46,618 bases of DNA from Gemmatimonadota bacterium. GTDB taxonomy: Bacteria; 4572-55; J002. The position numbers and the translations under genes were made by a program. Positions 26,654-36,136 of the stretch are shown here, piece after piece. The stretch covers positions 1 to 46,618 of the forward strand of contig RFFQ01000025.1 of the NCBI GenBank assembly GCA_003697105.1, given 5' to 3'. The notes beneath the pieces were generated by a model. That model did no database searches and was not told where the DNA came from. It saw only the letters and a list, made by a program, of their open reading frames with translations. Position 1 is the stretch's first letter, and every line of letters starts with the position of its first letter.

Positions 26654-29218
26654 TTACGCGCTCTGTTCGGCTTTCCACAACGTGATCAATGCGGCGACTC
26701 CGAAAAAGAGATTACCCATCCAAGCCGCAAAGAGCGGGTCTAGCGCACCCGTTTCTCCCATCGAGCGTCCTACTTGGACAAAACCCCAATAGATGAAACT
26801 GACAAAAATGCTGATGCCAAACCCGAGGGCATTTCCCCCCCGTGCCGTCGCACTGGAAAGTGGCGCTCCAAACAGCACAATAATAAAACTGACAAATGGA
26901 AACGCTAGCTTAAAATGCCACCGTACCAACCACTTTGTCACATCTTCCCCTCCGGCACGAATGCGTTCAATGTACTGCCCCAGTTGCACATAGTTCATCT
27001 CATCCGGTTGAAGGGCTTTATTGGCAAAATCTGTAGGGATTTCGGTCAGATACGTCATTCGGACTTCGTGAAAGTGATAGGCTTCCTCAACATGTGCCGC
27101 CGTGTTGAACAACCGCACATAACCTTTCTTAAACACCCAACTGGAATCTTGGTAAACTGCTTGTTTTGCATCGATTCGCATCATCAGAGTATCATTGAGG
27201 GGGTATGTTAGCAATACATCACTCAACGTTTGGATTTTGGGGTCGTAGCGGCGAGCGTAGTACATCCGATCTCCCTCGCCCCGGTGAAATACATTTTGGC
27301 GAATGCGTTCGCTGGATGTTTCTCGTTTCCGAATTTGTTTATTTTCGATATAATTCATTTGACGCATGGTGTGCGGTACCACCAATTCATTGAGTGCCAT
27401 CACTCCAAAGCTGATCAGCAATCCGATGAAGAAGACCGGTAGTAGCAGGCGAGTCAGGCTAATCCCCGCGGCTTTCATTACCATGATTTCACGGTGTTTT
27501 GCCAATCCGCCAATCCCGAAAATACAAGCGAGGAGAACGCCAATGGGGATCACAATCGTTAATATCCACGGAATTTTTAACAGATAATACAGGGCGACAA
27601 TCTCTGCTGGTACCTCGTTAGAAACATAGCGGTGCACTCGCTCAAAAAAATCCACCACGAGAAAGATCACGATAAATGAAATCAGGCAAAATGCGAACGC
27701 TACCAGAAAGTTCCACGCCACATGTAAATCAAGCAAGCGAACCCATTTCAACCGGACGGATTGAATTTCAATCGTGGCGTAGGATTCTCCGGCAGTGGGG
27801 ATATGGCTCTGGCGGCGAAACCAGCGAAACACATTGAAGATTTGCAACCATCCCCAATCAATGGCTTTGGTTTCGCGCACGTTTTGGATGCAGAGGTAAA
27901 TTCCGGCAATGCCAATCAGGATATTTGCCCCCCACATTGCCCAGAATGGGGATGCCAGCCCCCGGTCGGCCATTCGTTCGCCCCCAATGAGGAACATGTA
28001 ATAGAGGATGAAAAATCCTAAGCTGACACTGAATCCAACCCCGACACCCCCCCGTCGCGCCACAATACCGAGTGGCGCACCTACCAGTACAAACACAACA
28101 CAAGCAAAGGGGATGGCATATTTTTTCTCGATTTCTACCTGATAGCGGTTGATCTGTTTCTGCTTGGAGTCATACAGCCAAGATTGTTGCTGAAACCGTT
28201 GCATAGACTGGTTTTTCCGATCTACAGGTTTCAGCCGTAAGAAGGGATCAATCTGCTGGCGGTTCCGTGTCCGGTTGGTATCGGGAGTGATAATGTATCG
28301 CTGCAAATAGGTGCTTGTGGGGAATCCTTTTGCCAGATCATGCATGGTGTACCGCCACTCGTCTTCCAGAGTGGTTATCATCTTTTCCAGAGCGTTTTGC
28401 TGTTCTTCGCGGTAGGTCTGGATGCGTTCCCGCATGTGGTCAACACTCATTTCGCGGTCACCGCGGTAACTGCGTTGCTGTCGTTCTAGTTCATCCCCCA
28501 CGCCGGGGATGATCAACTGGTGCTTCTCAAAATCAAGGCGATGAAACCGGCTGGGGTCTTTGGGATCAACCTCTTGCAATTCACCATCTTCCAACGTAAG
28601 TACAAGCACGGTTTCGTTATTTTCAAAGCTAAGTTCTCCCCGTTTAGCTTCAATTTTTCGGGGTGACCGGCGAGGCTGATCCGGCAATTCATAAATGGTC
28701 ACATCGCGCATTTTAGAGGTTAGTGGATCAAGATGGCGGACATAGATGCTATACCCCTCAAATTCCTCAATAAACAAACCTTCCACCAGCTTGAGCGCCG
28801 GGCGTTTGCGGTGAATATCGATTAATAAATTTTTGAGTTTATGATTGGACTCCGGCAGGATCGTATTGTTAAAATAAACTAAACTAATTGCGATCAAACC
28901 AGACATCAGAAAACTGGGTAAGACCATCCGGTAAAGATTCACCCCGGAGGCTTTGAGCGCGGTGACCTCATTATCCTGCGATAATCGGCCAAATGCCATT
29001 AATGTGGCTACTAATACGGCCATCGGCACTGTCATCGCCAGAATGTAAGGCAAGCTGAGCATAAAAATTTCGGCAACAACCGAACCGGGCAAGCCTTTGC
29101 CGATGATCAGGTCGAGTAAATCGAACAATTTATCCATAAATAGCACAAATGTCAGAATCGCTAGTGCGGAAATAAAGGGTCCGATATGTTCGCGGAGAAT
29201 ATAGAGGGATATGCGCAT
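26654..29218 (-). CDS. Fused LptF-LptG lipopolysaccharide export permease
   Basis: 854 residues holding two complete YjgP/YjgQ permeases. Half 1 (about 1-450): N-terminal membrane helices, periplasmic beta-jellyroll-like part, a hydrophilic helical insert (about 255-360), then VLVGAPLGIVARRGG and closing helices. Half 2 (about 490-854): helices from LDLHVAWNFLVAFAF, periplasmic part, then VLFGAPLSSATARGG. Normally LptF and LptG are separate proteins of about 360 residues that pair in LptB2FG to pull LPS from the inner membrane. Here the order LptF-like then LptG-like with a linker (about 450-490) fixes the pair as one chain. Last gene of the uppP/PAP2/kinase run. A repeat stretch lies just upstream and no ribosome site is obvious. 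Confidence 0.9.
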   Translation of the reverse strand: MRISLYILREHIGPFISALAILTFVLFMDKLFDLLDLIIGKGLPGSVVAEIFMLSLPYILAMTVPMAVLVATLMAFGRLSQDNEVTALKASGVNLYRMVLPSFLMSGLIAISLVYFNNTILPESNHKLKNLLIDIHRKRPALKLVEGLFIEEFEGYSIYVRHLDPLTSKMRDVTIYELPDQPRRSPRKIEAKRGELSFENNETVLVLTLEDGELQEVDPKDPSRFHRLDFEKHQLIIPGVGDELERQQRSYRGDREMSVDHMRERIQTYREEQQNALEKMITTLEDEWRYTMHDLAKGFPTSTYLQRYIITPDTNRTRNRQQIDPFLRLKPVDRKNQSMQRFQQQSWLYDSKQKQINRYQVEIEKKYAIPFACVVFVLVGAPLGIVARRGGVGVGFSVSLGFFILYYMFLIGGERMADRGLASPFWAMWGANILIGIAGIYLCIQNVRETKAIDWGWLQIFNVFRWFRRQSHIPTAGESYATIEIQSVRLKWVRLLDLHVAWNFLVAFAFCLISFIVIFLVVDFFERVHRYVSNEVPAEIVALYYLLKIPWILTIVIPIGVLLACIFGIGGLAKHREIMVMKAAGISLTRLLLPVFFIGLLISFGVMALNELVVPHTMRQMNYIENKQIRKRETSSERIRQNVFHRGEGDRMYYARRYDPKIQTLSDVLLTYPLNDTLMMRIDAKQAVYQDSSWVFKKGYVRLFNTAAHVEEAYHFHEVRMTYLTEIPTDFANKALQPDEMNYVQLGQYIERIRAGGEDVTKWLVRWHFKLAFPFVSFIIVLFGAPLSSATARGGNALGFGISIFVSFIYWGFVQVGRSMGETGALDPLFAAWMGNLFFGVAALITLWKAEQSA

Positions 29219-29225
29219 AAAAAGC

Positions 29226-29284
29226 GGGGTGAGTTTGTGAGTTTTACGAGTTTGGGAGTTTATGAGTTTGTGAGTTTTATGAGT
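29226..29284 (-). repeat. Short array of AACTCGTAAAACTCC-type repeat
   Basis: On the minus strand this reads as runs of AACTC[AG]TAAAACTC and AACTCCCAAACTC, the same degenerate units found at 33410-33625 and 42108-42176. It covers the junction between the response-regulator kinase and lptFG and extends into the last codons of the kinase gene. Confidence 0.75.
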
Positions 29285-30381
29285 TGATGCGTTTGCGATT
29301 CCACATTGCTTATTGGGAGGGTAAAATGGAAGGTGCTACCCTGACCTTGTTCGGATTCCACCCAAATTTTACCTCCGTGGGCGTCCACAATGGATTTGCA
29401 AATGGCGAGTCCGAGTCCGGTACCTTTATGCTTTTGATTTGATTCTAATTGGCGATATTTGTCAAAAATCACCTTTTGCTCCGAAGGAGATATTCCAGGT
29501 CCATCATCTGCTACCGAAACATGTAAATTATTTTTTTCCTGAAAGAGGTGTAACCGCACGGTGCCGCCTTCCGGGGTAAACTTGATTGCATTGCTCAATA
29601 GGTTCATCAGGACTTGTTCGTATTTTGTTGAGTCCAGCTCGATCATTGGTAGGGATTGGTCAAGTTCAGCTGTGACCGTAATGCGATATTTTTCAGCTAG
29701 CGCCCGCATTCGCTCAAAAATGCCATGAGTTAGATAGACCACATCGGTAAGTTGTCGGGATAGTTTGACTGCTAGAAATTCAAGGCGGGATAAATCCAGT
29801 AGATTATTGACATGTTTCAGCAAATTATCTGTTGTTTTCAGTACAGTTTCCAAATATTCGGTTTGCTGTACGTTAATTTCTCCGACGGTGCCATTTTTAA
29901 TCAGTTCTGTTGTGGTGTAGATCACTTGGAGCGGGCTACGCAGATCATGAATGAGCATGGACATATATTCTTGTTTAAGCCGTTCCAAATCGCGTTCTGC
30001 CTTGACTGTTCGCAAGATGGAGCGGACACGTACTTGGAGTTCGGCGGTATCGATGGGCTTCGTGAGGTACTCATCGGCGCCGAGTTGGAAACCCTCTTCA
30101 ATACTTTTTGCGTCCCGGAAGGCGGCACTAAGGATAATCACCGGAATTTTTTCCGATAGGGTGTTGGATTTCAATTTCTTCAGTACGGAAAACCCGTTCA
30201 TCACGGGCATTTGTACGTCCAGTAGGATTAAGTCCGGCTGGTATTGGGTGACCATTTCGAGGCATTGTTGCCCGTTTGTTGCACACAACGTGTTGTATTC
30301 GTTACCTAGAATAGTTGCCAGAAGTTCCAAATTATCTGGGTAATCATCCACGATCAGGATTGTGCTTCGATGGGATTCCAT
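29260..30381 (-). CDS. Response regulator-histidine kinase
   Basis: 373 residues. An N-terminal receiver (1-125) has D12/D13, phosphoacceptor D55 in LILLDVQMP and K108. Then HisKA with H145 in [11 protein letters not shown] and a HATPase with [18 protein letters not shown] and GTGLGLAI boxes. No membrane segment or DNA-binding domain; cytoplasmic. It lies 10 bp after the GAF kinase and probably works with it as a phosphorelay. The last roughly 10 residues ([13 protein letters not shown]) are read from the repeat DNA at 29226-29284, so the original stop was probably replaced. Confidence 0.93.
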   Translation of the reverse strand: MESHRSTILIVDDYPDNLELLATILGNEYNTLCATNGQQCLEMVTQYQPDLILLDVQMPVMNGFSVLKKLKSNTLSEKIPVIILSAAFRDAKSIEEGFQLGADEYLTKPIDTAELQVRVRSILRTVKAERDLERLKQEYMSMLIHDLRSPLQVIYTTTELIKNGTVGEINVQQTEYLETVLKTTDNLLKHVNNLLDLSRLEFLAVKLSRQLTDVVYLTHGIFERMRALAEKYRITVTAELDQSLPMIELDSTKYEQVLMNLLSNAIKFTPEGGTVRLHLFQEKNNLHVSVADDGPGISPSEQKVIFDKYRQLESNQKHKGTGLGLAICKSIVDAHGGKIWVESEQGQGSTFHFTLPISNVESQTHQLIKLTNS

Positions 30382-30391
30382 GTTGGTCTGT

Positions 30392-32812
30392 TTAGCCTCC
30401 CATAGATTTCATCACAGCATGTCGTTTAGCCGATGGTAATTTGATGATAAATTTGCACCCGCTGCTGATTTCTTCATTATAATGGTACGGACTTTCGACC
30501 CAAATTCGCCCCCCATGTTTTTTGATAATGTCCTCACAAATGGCAAGTCCGAGTCCGGTACCTTCCGGTTTGTTGGTTAGGATGTCACCCGCCTGATAGA
30601 ATCGAGTGAAAATGTGCTTTTGGTCTTCTGATGGAATACCTTTGCCCGTATCGATTACACTGAGTATTAACCAATTTTTATCATGTTGCAAGCTGATGAG
30701 GACGGATCCCTTTGCCGGGGTAAATTTATAAGCATTGTCCACTAATTTAGACAACGCAAGTTCCAATTTGATGGCATTACCGTGTACGGGTGGGGCGTCT
30801 TCCTCTACATCAAGTTGGAAGGTTATGCCTTTTTTCTCAAAATTCGGGGCTAAATTGTCGTACACGTTCCGGATCACATCTTGTAACCGGAGGTCTTCCA
30901 TTGCCCATTCTACTTTTCCGGCGTCTTCTTCAGCGATATGGATGATGTCATTGGCGATGGTGGATAAATTCCGGCTCTGATTCAGGATGGATGTGGCAAA
31001 TTTTCGGGTTTTTTCCAGACCTAAATCTACCCCAGAGGCTAATAATTCTGAACAGGCGATAATCCCAGAAAGGGGGGTTCGAAGTTCATGTGAGATGTTG
31101 GTAATAAAATTGGATTTCATGCGGTCTAACATTTTCAACTCTTCCACCACATGGGTTAACTCCCGATTGGTTCGATCCAATTGGTCGTACAGCCGTACGT
31201 TTTCAATAGCAATGGCTATTTGGTCACTTAAGCATTCCAAAAATGCCAGCTCGGAGTAGGAAAATTCACGTGTCAAAGCTTGGCTATCGACATAGATGAC
31301 GCCCACTTTGCGGTCTTTCACTTTGAGGGGTACACACATGATTGTTTTCAGTTGCAACAACATGCCACTTTGGCTGTTAACCGGATTTTTACCAGATTCC
31401 GTATGACACGTGGAGATTCCCGTTTTCAGCACATTTTCCACAACCGACCGGCTATAAGAGATGCTCAGTGGTAGTGATTCCTGATGTTGGTTGCGAGCAA
31501 CGCTTAAAATCAAGGTATCGTACTCATCAATGGTGAATAACAAGCCGCGCTCCGCGCCGGTCAAATCGATAATCATATCGACGACACTGACCATCAGTTC
31601 TTCCAGTTTAACGGTGGCGGTGAGTGCCTCAATAACATCCAGCAGCATGACTACATTGCGATAATCTCGTGCGGTTTCCCCGGTGAAAATTCCGGCTAGC
31701 TTATCGAAACGGTAATGTTGTGCCTCGTAATCGGCTTCCCATACACGGTAGCAATTGCCGCCATCCAGTTTTGCCCGTGCTAAGGCTTGATCCATGTGTT
31801 TGACGAGCATCTCTTTATTGGGGGCATGTTCGGGATATGCCACTACCCCAGCACTAATGGTCAACGGTACGTCGCAGTTGTGAAAAGCCTTCTTTTCGAC
31901 AGCTTCGCGCACTTGTTCGGCAACAACTTTACCGCCTTTGAGGTCCGTTTGGGGGCAGAGCAAAATAAACATATCCCCCCCGTACCGGGCGCAGATATCG
32001 GCTTTGCGGACACTCTCCCGGATGGTCTGTGCAAGTTCAGCCAGGACGGCATCGCCTTGTTGGTGCCCATATCGCCGGTTCACCTGTTGAAAGCGATCCA
32101 CATCGATAATCACCAGTGAAAAGGGGATTTTATTTTGATCGGCAATGCGAATTTCTTGGGTTAAGCGTTGCTCAAAATAGCGGCGATTGTCCACATGTGT
32201 TAAAGCGTCTGTGGTGGCTTGTTGGTAAAGCCGAGCGTTAATCATGGCAATCGTGGCTTGGTTCCCAAGTGCCTGAAAGAACATCAATTCATCACGGCTC
32301 AAATCCAATTGTTGGTGTTGTCGATCCACATAGACTACACCAATAATATCATGCAGATAGGAAAGAGGTATTTCGCGGCGTTCATGCATTAATTGTTTAT
32401 CTTGTTCCCGTAAAATCACTTTTAGGGGGATGCAGAGCATTGCGCTGAGTTGTAATTTTTCCAAGGCGGCGTGTTGGTCTGCAAGATAGGGGTCGGTAAG
32501 TGGTTCCTTGACCCACAGGATTTCTCCGGTTTCTTGGACATATTGTAGCACGTGGTTTAACAGTTGGGTTGTTGCGGGGTCTTGCTGTAATCCGGTTAGG
32601 TTTTCATGGTGAGCCGTACGGGCAACCGCAATTTCCCGGTTGTGGGCTTCATCCATCAGGACGAGGATACCTCGATCTGCCTGTGTTAATTCAACCACCG
32701 TATCAACAATAAGAACGAGGGTATGGTCATAATCCGGTACGGAATAGTTCAGTACGGTTCCAATTTCAAACAGGCGAGACCACCAATGATCGACACGAGA
32801 GATATTTGCCAT
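30392..32812 (-). CDS. GAF-GGDEF-GAF histidine kinase
   Basis: 806 residues. GAF 1 (about 15-195), GGDEF-like domain (about 200-355), GAF 2 (about 395-540), coiled coil (540-570), HisKA with H575 in [10 protein letters not shown] and HATPase ([25 protein letters not shown]). The diguanylate cyclase signature is GGDMF (278-282): the catalytic Glu is Met, so c-di-GMP synthesis is doubtful although [13 protein letters not shown] is kept. No membrane segment, so the stimulus is probably internal, bound by the GAFs. It starts 3 bp after the PAP2 gene and ends 10 bp before the receiver kinase, a clear operon. Confidence 0.93.
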   Translation of the reverse strand: MANISRVDHWWSRLFEIGTVLNYSVPDYDHTLVLIVDTVVELTQADRGILVLMDEAHNREIAVARTAHHENLTGLQQDPATTQLLNHVLQYVQETGEILWVKEPLTDPYLADQHAALEKLQLSAMLCIPLKVILREQDKQLMHERREIPLSYLHDIIGVVYVDRQHQQLDLSRDELMFFQALGNQATIAMINARLYQQATTDALTHVDNRRYFEQRLTQEIRIADQNKIPFSLVIIDVDRFQQVNRRYGHQQGDAVLAELAQTIRESVRKADICARYGGDMFILLCPQTDLKGGKVVAEQVREAVEKKAFHNCDVPLTISAGVVAYPEHAPNKEMLVKHMDQALARAKLDGGNCYRVWEADYEAQHYRFDKLAGIFTGETARDYRNVVMLLDVIEALTATVKLEELMVSVVDMIIDLTGAERGLLFTIDEYDTLILSVARNQHQESLPLSISYSRSVVENVLKTGISTCHTESGKNPVNSQSGMLLQLKTIMCVPLKVKDRKVGVIYVDSQALTREFSYSELAFLECLSDQIAIAIENVRLYDQLDRTNRELTHVVEELKMLDRMKSNFITNISHELRTPLSGIIACSELLASGVDLGLEKTRKFATSILNQSRNLSTIANDIIHIAEEDAGKVEWAMEDLRLQDVIRNVYDNLAPNFEKKGITFQLDVEEDAPPVHGNAIKLELALSKLVDNAYKFTPAKGSVLISLQHDKNWLILSVIDTGKGIPSEDQKHIFTRFYQAGDILTNKPEGTGLGLAICEDIIKKHGGRIWVESPYHYNEEISSGCKFIIKLPSAKRHAVMKSMGG

Positions 32813-32815
32813 AGC

Positions 32816-33397
32816 TTATCTGTTTGGGTTAAGTTTCGGAAATAGATTTTGGGTGATAATGCGTTCTAAGATTAGGACAAAACTTGCCCAATAGATACCA
32901 ACTATCGCACCCCCGATCACATCTAAGGGATAGTGTACCCCGATGTAAATACGGGAGTAACTCACTGAAAATGCAATGAGTAACACCACTGGTATTGTTT
33001 TGGGAAAATTTACGCTGAAATAGGTTGCCAGCCCGAACATGTTCGCGGCATGGGAAGACACAAATGAATACGATTTTTTGCGCGACCAGTATATTGCATC
33101 CGGTAATTCAATACAGGGGCGTAGCCGTTTGAACAATGGTTTAAAAATGCTCGATGCCGTTTGGTCTGCTAGGAGAATCACCAGCAAAATACCAACTGCC
33201 GCAATGCGTCCTTTTTTGCCCCCCCGAATGACCAGCCAGAGCCACGTGACCACAACTAACGGAATCCAGTTATCAAAATCGGTAATGAAAGGCATCACGA
33301 CATCTAAAAATGGTGTCCGTGCGTGGTTGATCAGGTAAAATGTACGAATGTCCCACGCCAAAAGTGCTTCCCAGATCGGAACAAGTTGATCAATCAT
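32816..33397 (-). CDS. PAP2-family membrane phosphatase
   Basis: 193 residues, about five membrane helices. All three PAP2 motifs are visible: K86-x6-R93-P94, S115-H116 (SSHAANM) and S148-R149-x5-H155-x3-D159 (SRIYIGVHYPLD). Members dephosphorylate undecaprenyl diphosphate, phosphatidylglycerol phosphate or lipid A. With uppP directly upstream, undecaprenyl or lipid A substrates are the best guess. The spacing to the next kinase gene is 3 bp. Confidence 0.9.
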   Translation of the reverse strand: MIDQLVPIWEALLAWDIRTFYLINHARTPFLDVVMPFITDFDNWIPLVVVTWLWLVIRGGKKGRIAAVGILLVILLADQTASSIFKPLFKRLRPCIELPDAIYWSRKKSYSFVSSHAANMFGLATYFSVNFPKTIPVVLLIAFSVSYSRIYIGVHYPLDVIGGAIVGIYWASFVLILERIITQNLFPKLNPNR

Positions 33398-33409
33398 AAT
33401 GTACTAGAC

Positions 33410-33625
33410 TCTCAAACTCTCCAACTCACTCAACTCGTAAAACTCCCTAACTCCCAAACTCCCAAACTCGTAAAACTCCCAAACTCCCAAACTCGTAAAA
33501 CTCCTCAACTCCCCAACTCGTAAAATTCCTCAACTCCCCAACTCGTAAAACTCCCTAACTCACTCAACTCGTAAAACTCCTCAACTCCCCAACTCGTAAA
33601 ACTCCCCAACTCACTCAACTCAAAA
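33410..33625 (-). repeat. Tandem array of about 25-bp degenerate repeats
   Basis: CTCGTAAAA (one copy CTCGTAAAATT) starts at 33434, 33467, 33492, 33517, 33542, 33568 and 33593, giving a period of 25-26 bp after the first unit. Units follow the pattern ACTCGTAAAACTCC then CAACTCCCCA. On the transcribed minus strand it is G-rich with several GGG runs. It fills the whole uppP-PAP2 gap and the uppP stop codon lies inside it. Confidence 0.88.
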
Positions 33626-34415
33626 CACTCCATCCAATACCGGTGAGTCCGACCAGAGCGCAATAGTAGGCAAAATATTCTAATTTCCCTCGTTTAACTA
33701 CTTCCAGCAAGAGTTTGATTGCAACCACGCCCGAAGCATAGGCGGCGAGTGTCCCTGCTAGGATGGGAAGAAGTGTGTCCCACGCTGTTCCAGTTTCAAG
33801 AATATCTTTTGTTTTTAGGAGAGTTGCACCTAAAATTACGGGAATTGCCATTAAAAATGAAAATTCGGCGGCTTCCTGTTTATCTACTTTCAAATAAAGG
33901 GCGGTACAGATTGTCGAGCCAGAGCGGGAAATCCCGGGGATAATTGCAAATGCTTGGGCGATACCAATCACAATGCTTTTCCAAGCGGAGAGGCAGTCGC
34001 TTTGATCCGGTACAAATCGCGTGAAAAACAGGATTGCTGCCGTTACCAGTAAGGCACATGAAACTATTAGATAATTATCAAAAGCAGATTCGATCGGGTC
34101 TTTAAACAGCAGTCCAACAATAACAGCAGGAATCGTGGCGAAACCGATGAAGACCACGACATCAAAATCGCGGTTTCGTTGCTTTTTCTGGATAACCTGA
34201 ATTGGTGAGCGGAGAAGTACCCCAATCCGGTGCCAAAAAACCGTTATGATGGAAAGCACCGTCCCAAAATGCACAAAGACTTCAAATGTAATATCATCAA
34301 TAATATGGACATTTAAAATTTCTTGAGCGAGCACCAAATGCCCGGAACTGCTGACCGGTAGAAATTCGGTTAATCCTTGGATCAGCCCCAAAATGACTGC
34401 TTGTAAAACCGTCAT
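33615..34415 (-). CDS. uppP: Undecaprenyl-diphosphatase UppP/BacA
   Basis: 266 residues, integral membrane protein. The two family motifs are LTEFLPVSSSGHLVL (E17, S-rich, H26) and PGISRSGSTICTALYL with the catalytic Arg. It converts undecaprenyl diphosphate to the monophosphate carrier used for peptidoglycan and surface glycans. First gene of the minus-strand envelope run. Its last codons and stop (TGA at 33615-33617) lie inside the repeat array, so its C-terminus may have been trimmed or altered by repeat growth. Confidence 0.95.
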   Translation of the reverse strand: MTVLQAVILGLIQGLTEFLPVSSSGHLVLAQEILNVHIIDDITFEVFVHFGTVLSIITVFWHRIGVLLRSPIQVIQKKQRNRDFDVVVFIGFATIPAVIVGLLFKDPIESAFDNYLIVSCALLVTAAILFFTRFVPDQSDCLSAWKSIVIGIAQAFAIIPGISRSGSTICTALYLKVDKQEAAEFSFLMAIPVILGATLLKTKDILETGTAWDTLLPILAGTLAAYASGVVAIKLLLEVVKRGKLEYFAYYCALVGLTGIGWSVLS

Positions 34416-34436
34416 TACGCCCTCTTCATAAATATA

Positions 34437-34475
34437 AAGACACAGAGGTTCGGCGAATGTTTCCCCCTGTGTCTT
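34437..34475 (-). terminator. Terminator after the tail-anchored protein gene
   Basis: AAGACACAG (34437-34445) pairs with CTGTGTCTT (34467-34475), with AGG/CCC inside. On the minus strand it is followed by TATATTTATG, moderately T-rich. It separates the barrel/unknown pair from uppP. Confidence 0.7.
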
Positions 34476-34494
34476 ATCCGCAAAGTTGGTTGAA

Positions 34495-35337
34495 TTAAAG
34501 TGTCAGTAAAACTCCTAGCGTAGCAGATAGCAGAGTTCCTCCGAGTAAGGCAAGTAAAAGCACCGGTCGTAAGCAACCGGGCAGGTCCGCATAAGCATCT
34601 TTCGTCTCTTTTTGTTTGTCTTTATCCGCCACACGTTGAATGCCAACCGGTTCACCTTTGGTTTTACCATCCTTGTACACATATTCCCAGAAGGCATTTG
34701 TACGGGGATTGATGGTGGTGTTCAGTTCCTGAATGCGGGTTTCGATGGTGTCCAAATCTAGAATAGGGCAAAATCGATATTTTTCCAGACAGGTGTACAC
34801 ATGCTTACGCACTTCATTTTTGTTGACATGAAAGAGCATACCGTGCATTTCGCCAAATTGGCTTAAATTCGGTGAGCCAAATTCATATAAGCCCGCACGG
34901 TAACAACCCAATATGTTCTGGTCATCGCCGCTACCGTCACAGTAGATCGATGGATCGTAAGCATCCAAATAATCCCGGAAGCACCGCAACGCTGGCTCCT
35001 GTACGTCATCAAAATCTGGGGCGGCTTTGGCATCCACATAAACTAGATGCGGTTTAAATGGTTTTTCATCACGCTTCCACTCGTGTTCAATGCTACGAAC
35101 TAACTCCAATTGAAGAAAAAACGGTTCGATAAGTTTCGGCTCGCTACCAATCGCATAATGGGAACGATGTCGTGTTCCGGCGGTTTCCGTTTTACTCGCT
35201 TGCCGGGCTTGGTCGATCAGCTTAGAGTGGTGCGGGTCACCGGAAAAGTCATCATATTCCAGCGTGAGTACTTTGATTTTCTTTGCCTGAAAGCCCGGTT
35301 GGATCCGCTTGTTCTCACCTTCAATATAAGCCGGCAT
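34495..35337 (-). CDS. Unknown protein with C-terminal membrane anchor
   Basis: 280 residues, family not recognised. A perfect AGGAGG precedes the ATG, and codon use is like the neighbours, so the gene is real. There is no signal peptide. The body is hydrophilic with several conserved-looking Cys and Asp motifs (YDPSIYCDGSGDDQNILGCYRAGLYEFG, split here as a reading guide: SIYCDGSGDDQN then LGCYRAGLY). One hydrophobic segment (about 255-278) ends the chain, so it is probably tail-anchored with the body in the cytoplasm. It is 15 bp after the outer-membrane barrel gene, suggesting a shared envelope task. Confidence 0.75.
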   Translation of the reverse strand: MPAYIEGENKRIQPGFQAKKIKVLTLEYDDFSGDPHHSKLIDQARQASKTETAGTRHRSHYAIGSEPKLIEPFFLQLELVRSIEHEWKRDEKPFKPHLVYVDAKAAPDFDDVQEPALRCFRDYLDAYDPSIYCDGSGDDQNILGCYRAGLYEFGSPNLSQFGEMHGMLFHVNKNEVRKHVYTCLEKYRFCPILDLDTIETRIQELNTTINPRTNAFWEYVYKDGKTKGEPVGIQRVADKDKQKETKDAYADLPGCLRPVLLLALLGGTLLSATLGVLLTL

Positions 35338-35352
35338 GGTTACCTCCTTTCC

Positions 35353-35991
35353 CTAATAGATACGAATCCCCAGCCGAACCCCCAATCCGGAAACACCAAT
35401 TTCTTCTTCGATAGGCAGACCTTCCTTACGACCCGCACTGCGGGAAACCGTCGCATCATTCCAGAAGAGTTCGCCAATAAGGTCAGAGCGACTTCCTAGC
35501 GGGTACAAGAGTCCCCCGGCGAGTGACCAACCAAATCCACCATAATTCCGGGTACGGCTGGAATTATTTTCGTGGTCTTGTTCTTTGTTGCGCAACCACT
35601 GATAGCCGATGCCAAGATTCAGATATGGATTAACTAGAAATTGGGACACCGGTAAGTTGATGGAAAGGTTGAACATAAATGGGACCAGTAAGGTATGGAA
35701 TTCCGTCTGAATGGAACTCCAGTGGCTGTCAATACCACTCGGGTGGCTACCGGCAATTTTGACCCGTTTTTTGTATTCCTGCTGGTAAAAATCCACACTG
35801 AATCCAAAATTAACGCGTTGATCGACCGCTCGCCCGTATTGAGCGCCTAAAATCCACCCAGATTTGGTATCTGTCGGGTTAAAATAACCGACCCGAAAAT
35901 CAAAACTGGAGTTATATGCGGAAACCGCAAAACTAAGGGAAGGAAGAAACAGTAAGAGTCCGAAAAAGGTGCAAAAAGCGGTGGGTTTCAT
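35353..35991 (-). CDS. Outer-membrane beta-barrel protein
   Basis: 212 residues. A signal peptide (1-23, ending LSFAVSA) is followed by alternating amphipathic strands (FDFRVGYFNP, GWILGAQYGR, VNPYLNLGIGYQWL, GGFGWSLAGGLLYPLG) and a C-terminus GLGVRLGIRIY ending in an aromatic residue, typical of eight-strand OmpA/OmpX-like barrels. Ligand or function cannot be told. It leads a two-gene operon with the unknown tail-anchored protein and has its own strong promoter. Confidence 0.85.
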   Translation of the reverse strand: MKPTAFCTFFGLLLFLPSLSFAVSAYNSSFDFRVGYFNPTDTKSGWILGAQYGRAVDQRVNFGFSVDFYQQEYKKRVKIAGSHPSGIDSHWSSIQTEFHTLLVPFMFNLSINLPVSQFLVNPYLNLGIGYQWLRNKEQDHENNSSRTRNYGGFGWSLAGGLLYPLGSRSDLIGELFWNDATVSRSAGRKEGLPIEEEIGVSGLGVRLGIRIY

Positions 35992-36055
35992 TGTTTATTG
36001 TTCTCCATCAAAATTGAGCGGAGTGCTAGACCAATCCAACGTGAATCGTGTGAGT

Positions 36056-36084
36056 ATTATAACACCTTTACGGATACGATTCAA
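36056..36084 (-). promoter_or_regulatory. Strong promoter of the barrel operon
   Basis: On the minus strand TTGAAT (36079-36084) and a consensus TATAAT (36056-36061) are exactly 17 bp apart. The leader would be about 58 bases. Confidence 0.75.
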
Positions 36085-36136
36085 GAGAATTGTTCTTTCA
36101 ATGATGGATTCCTGCCGCTATGATCGTGAGCTAGGG

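Noticed and set aside
33323-33523. Frame with NSQT/KLPNS repeats
   Set aside because: It is only a translation of the 25-bp repeat array, with no start signal.
33410-33625. CRISPR array
   Set aside because: Units are contiguous and degenerate with no unique spacers and no cas genes, so it is a tandem repeat rather than CRISPR.
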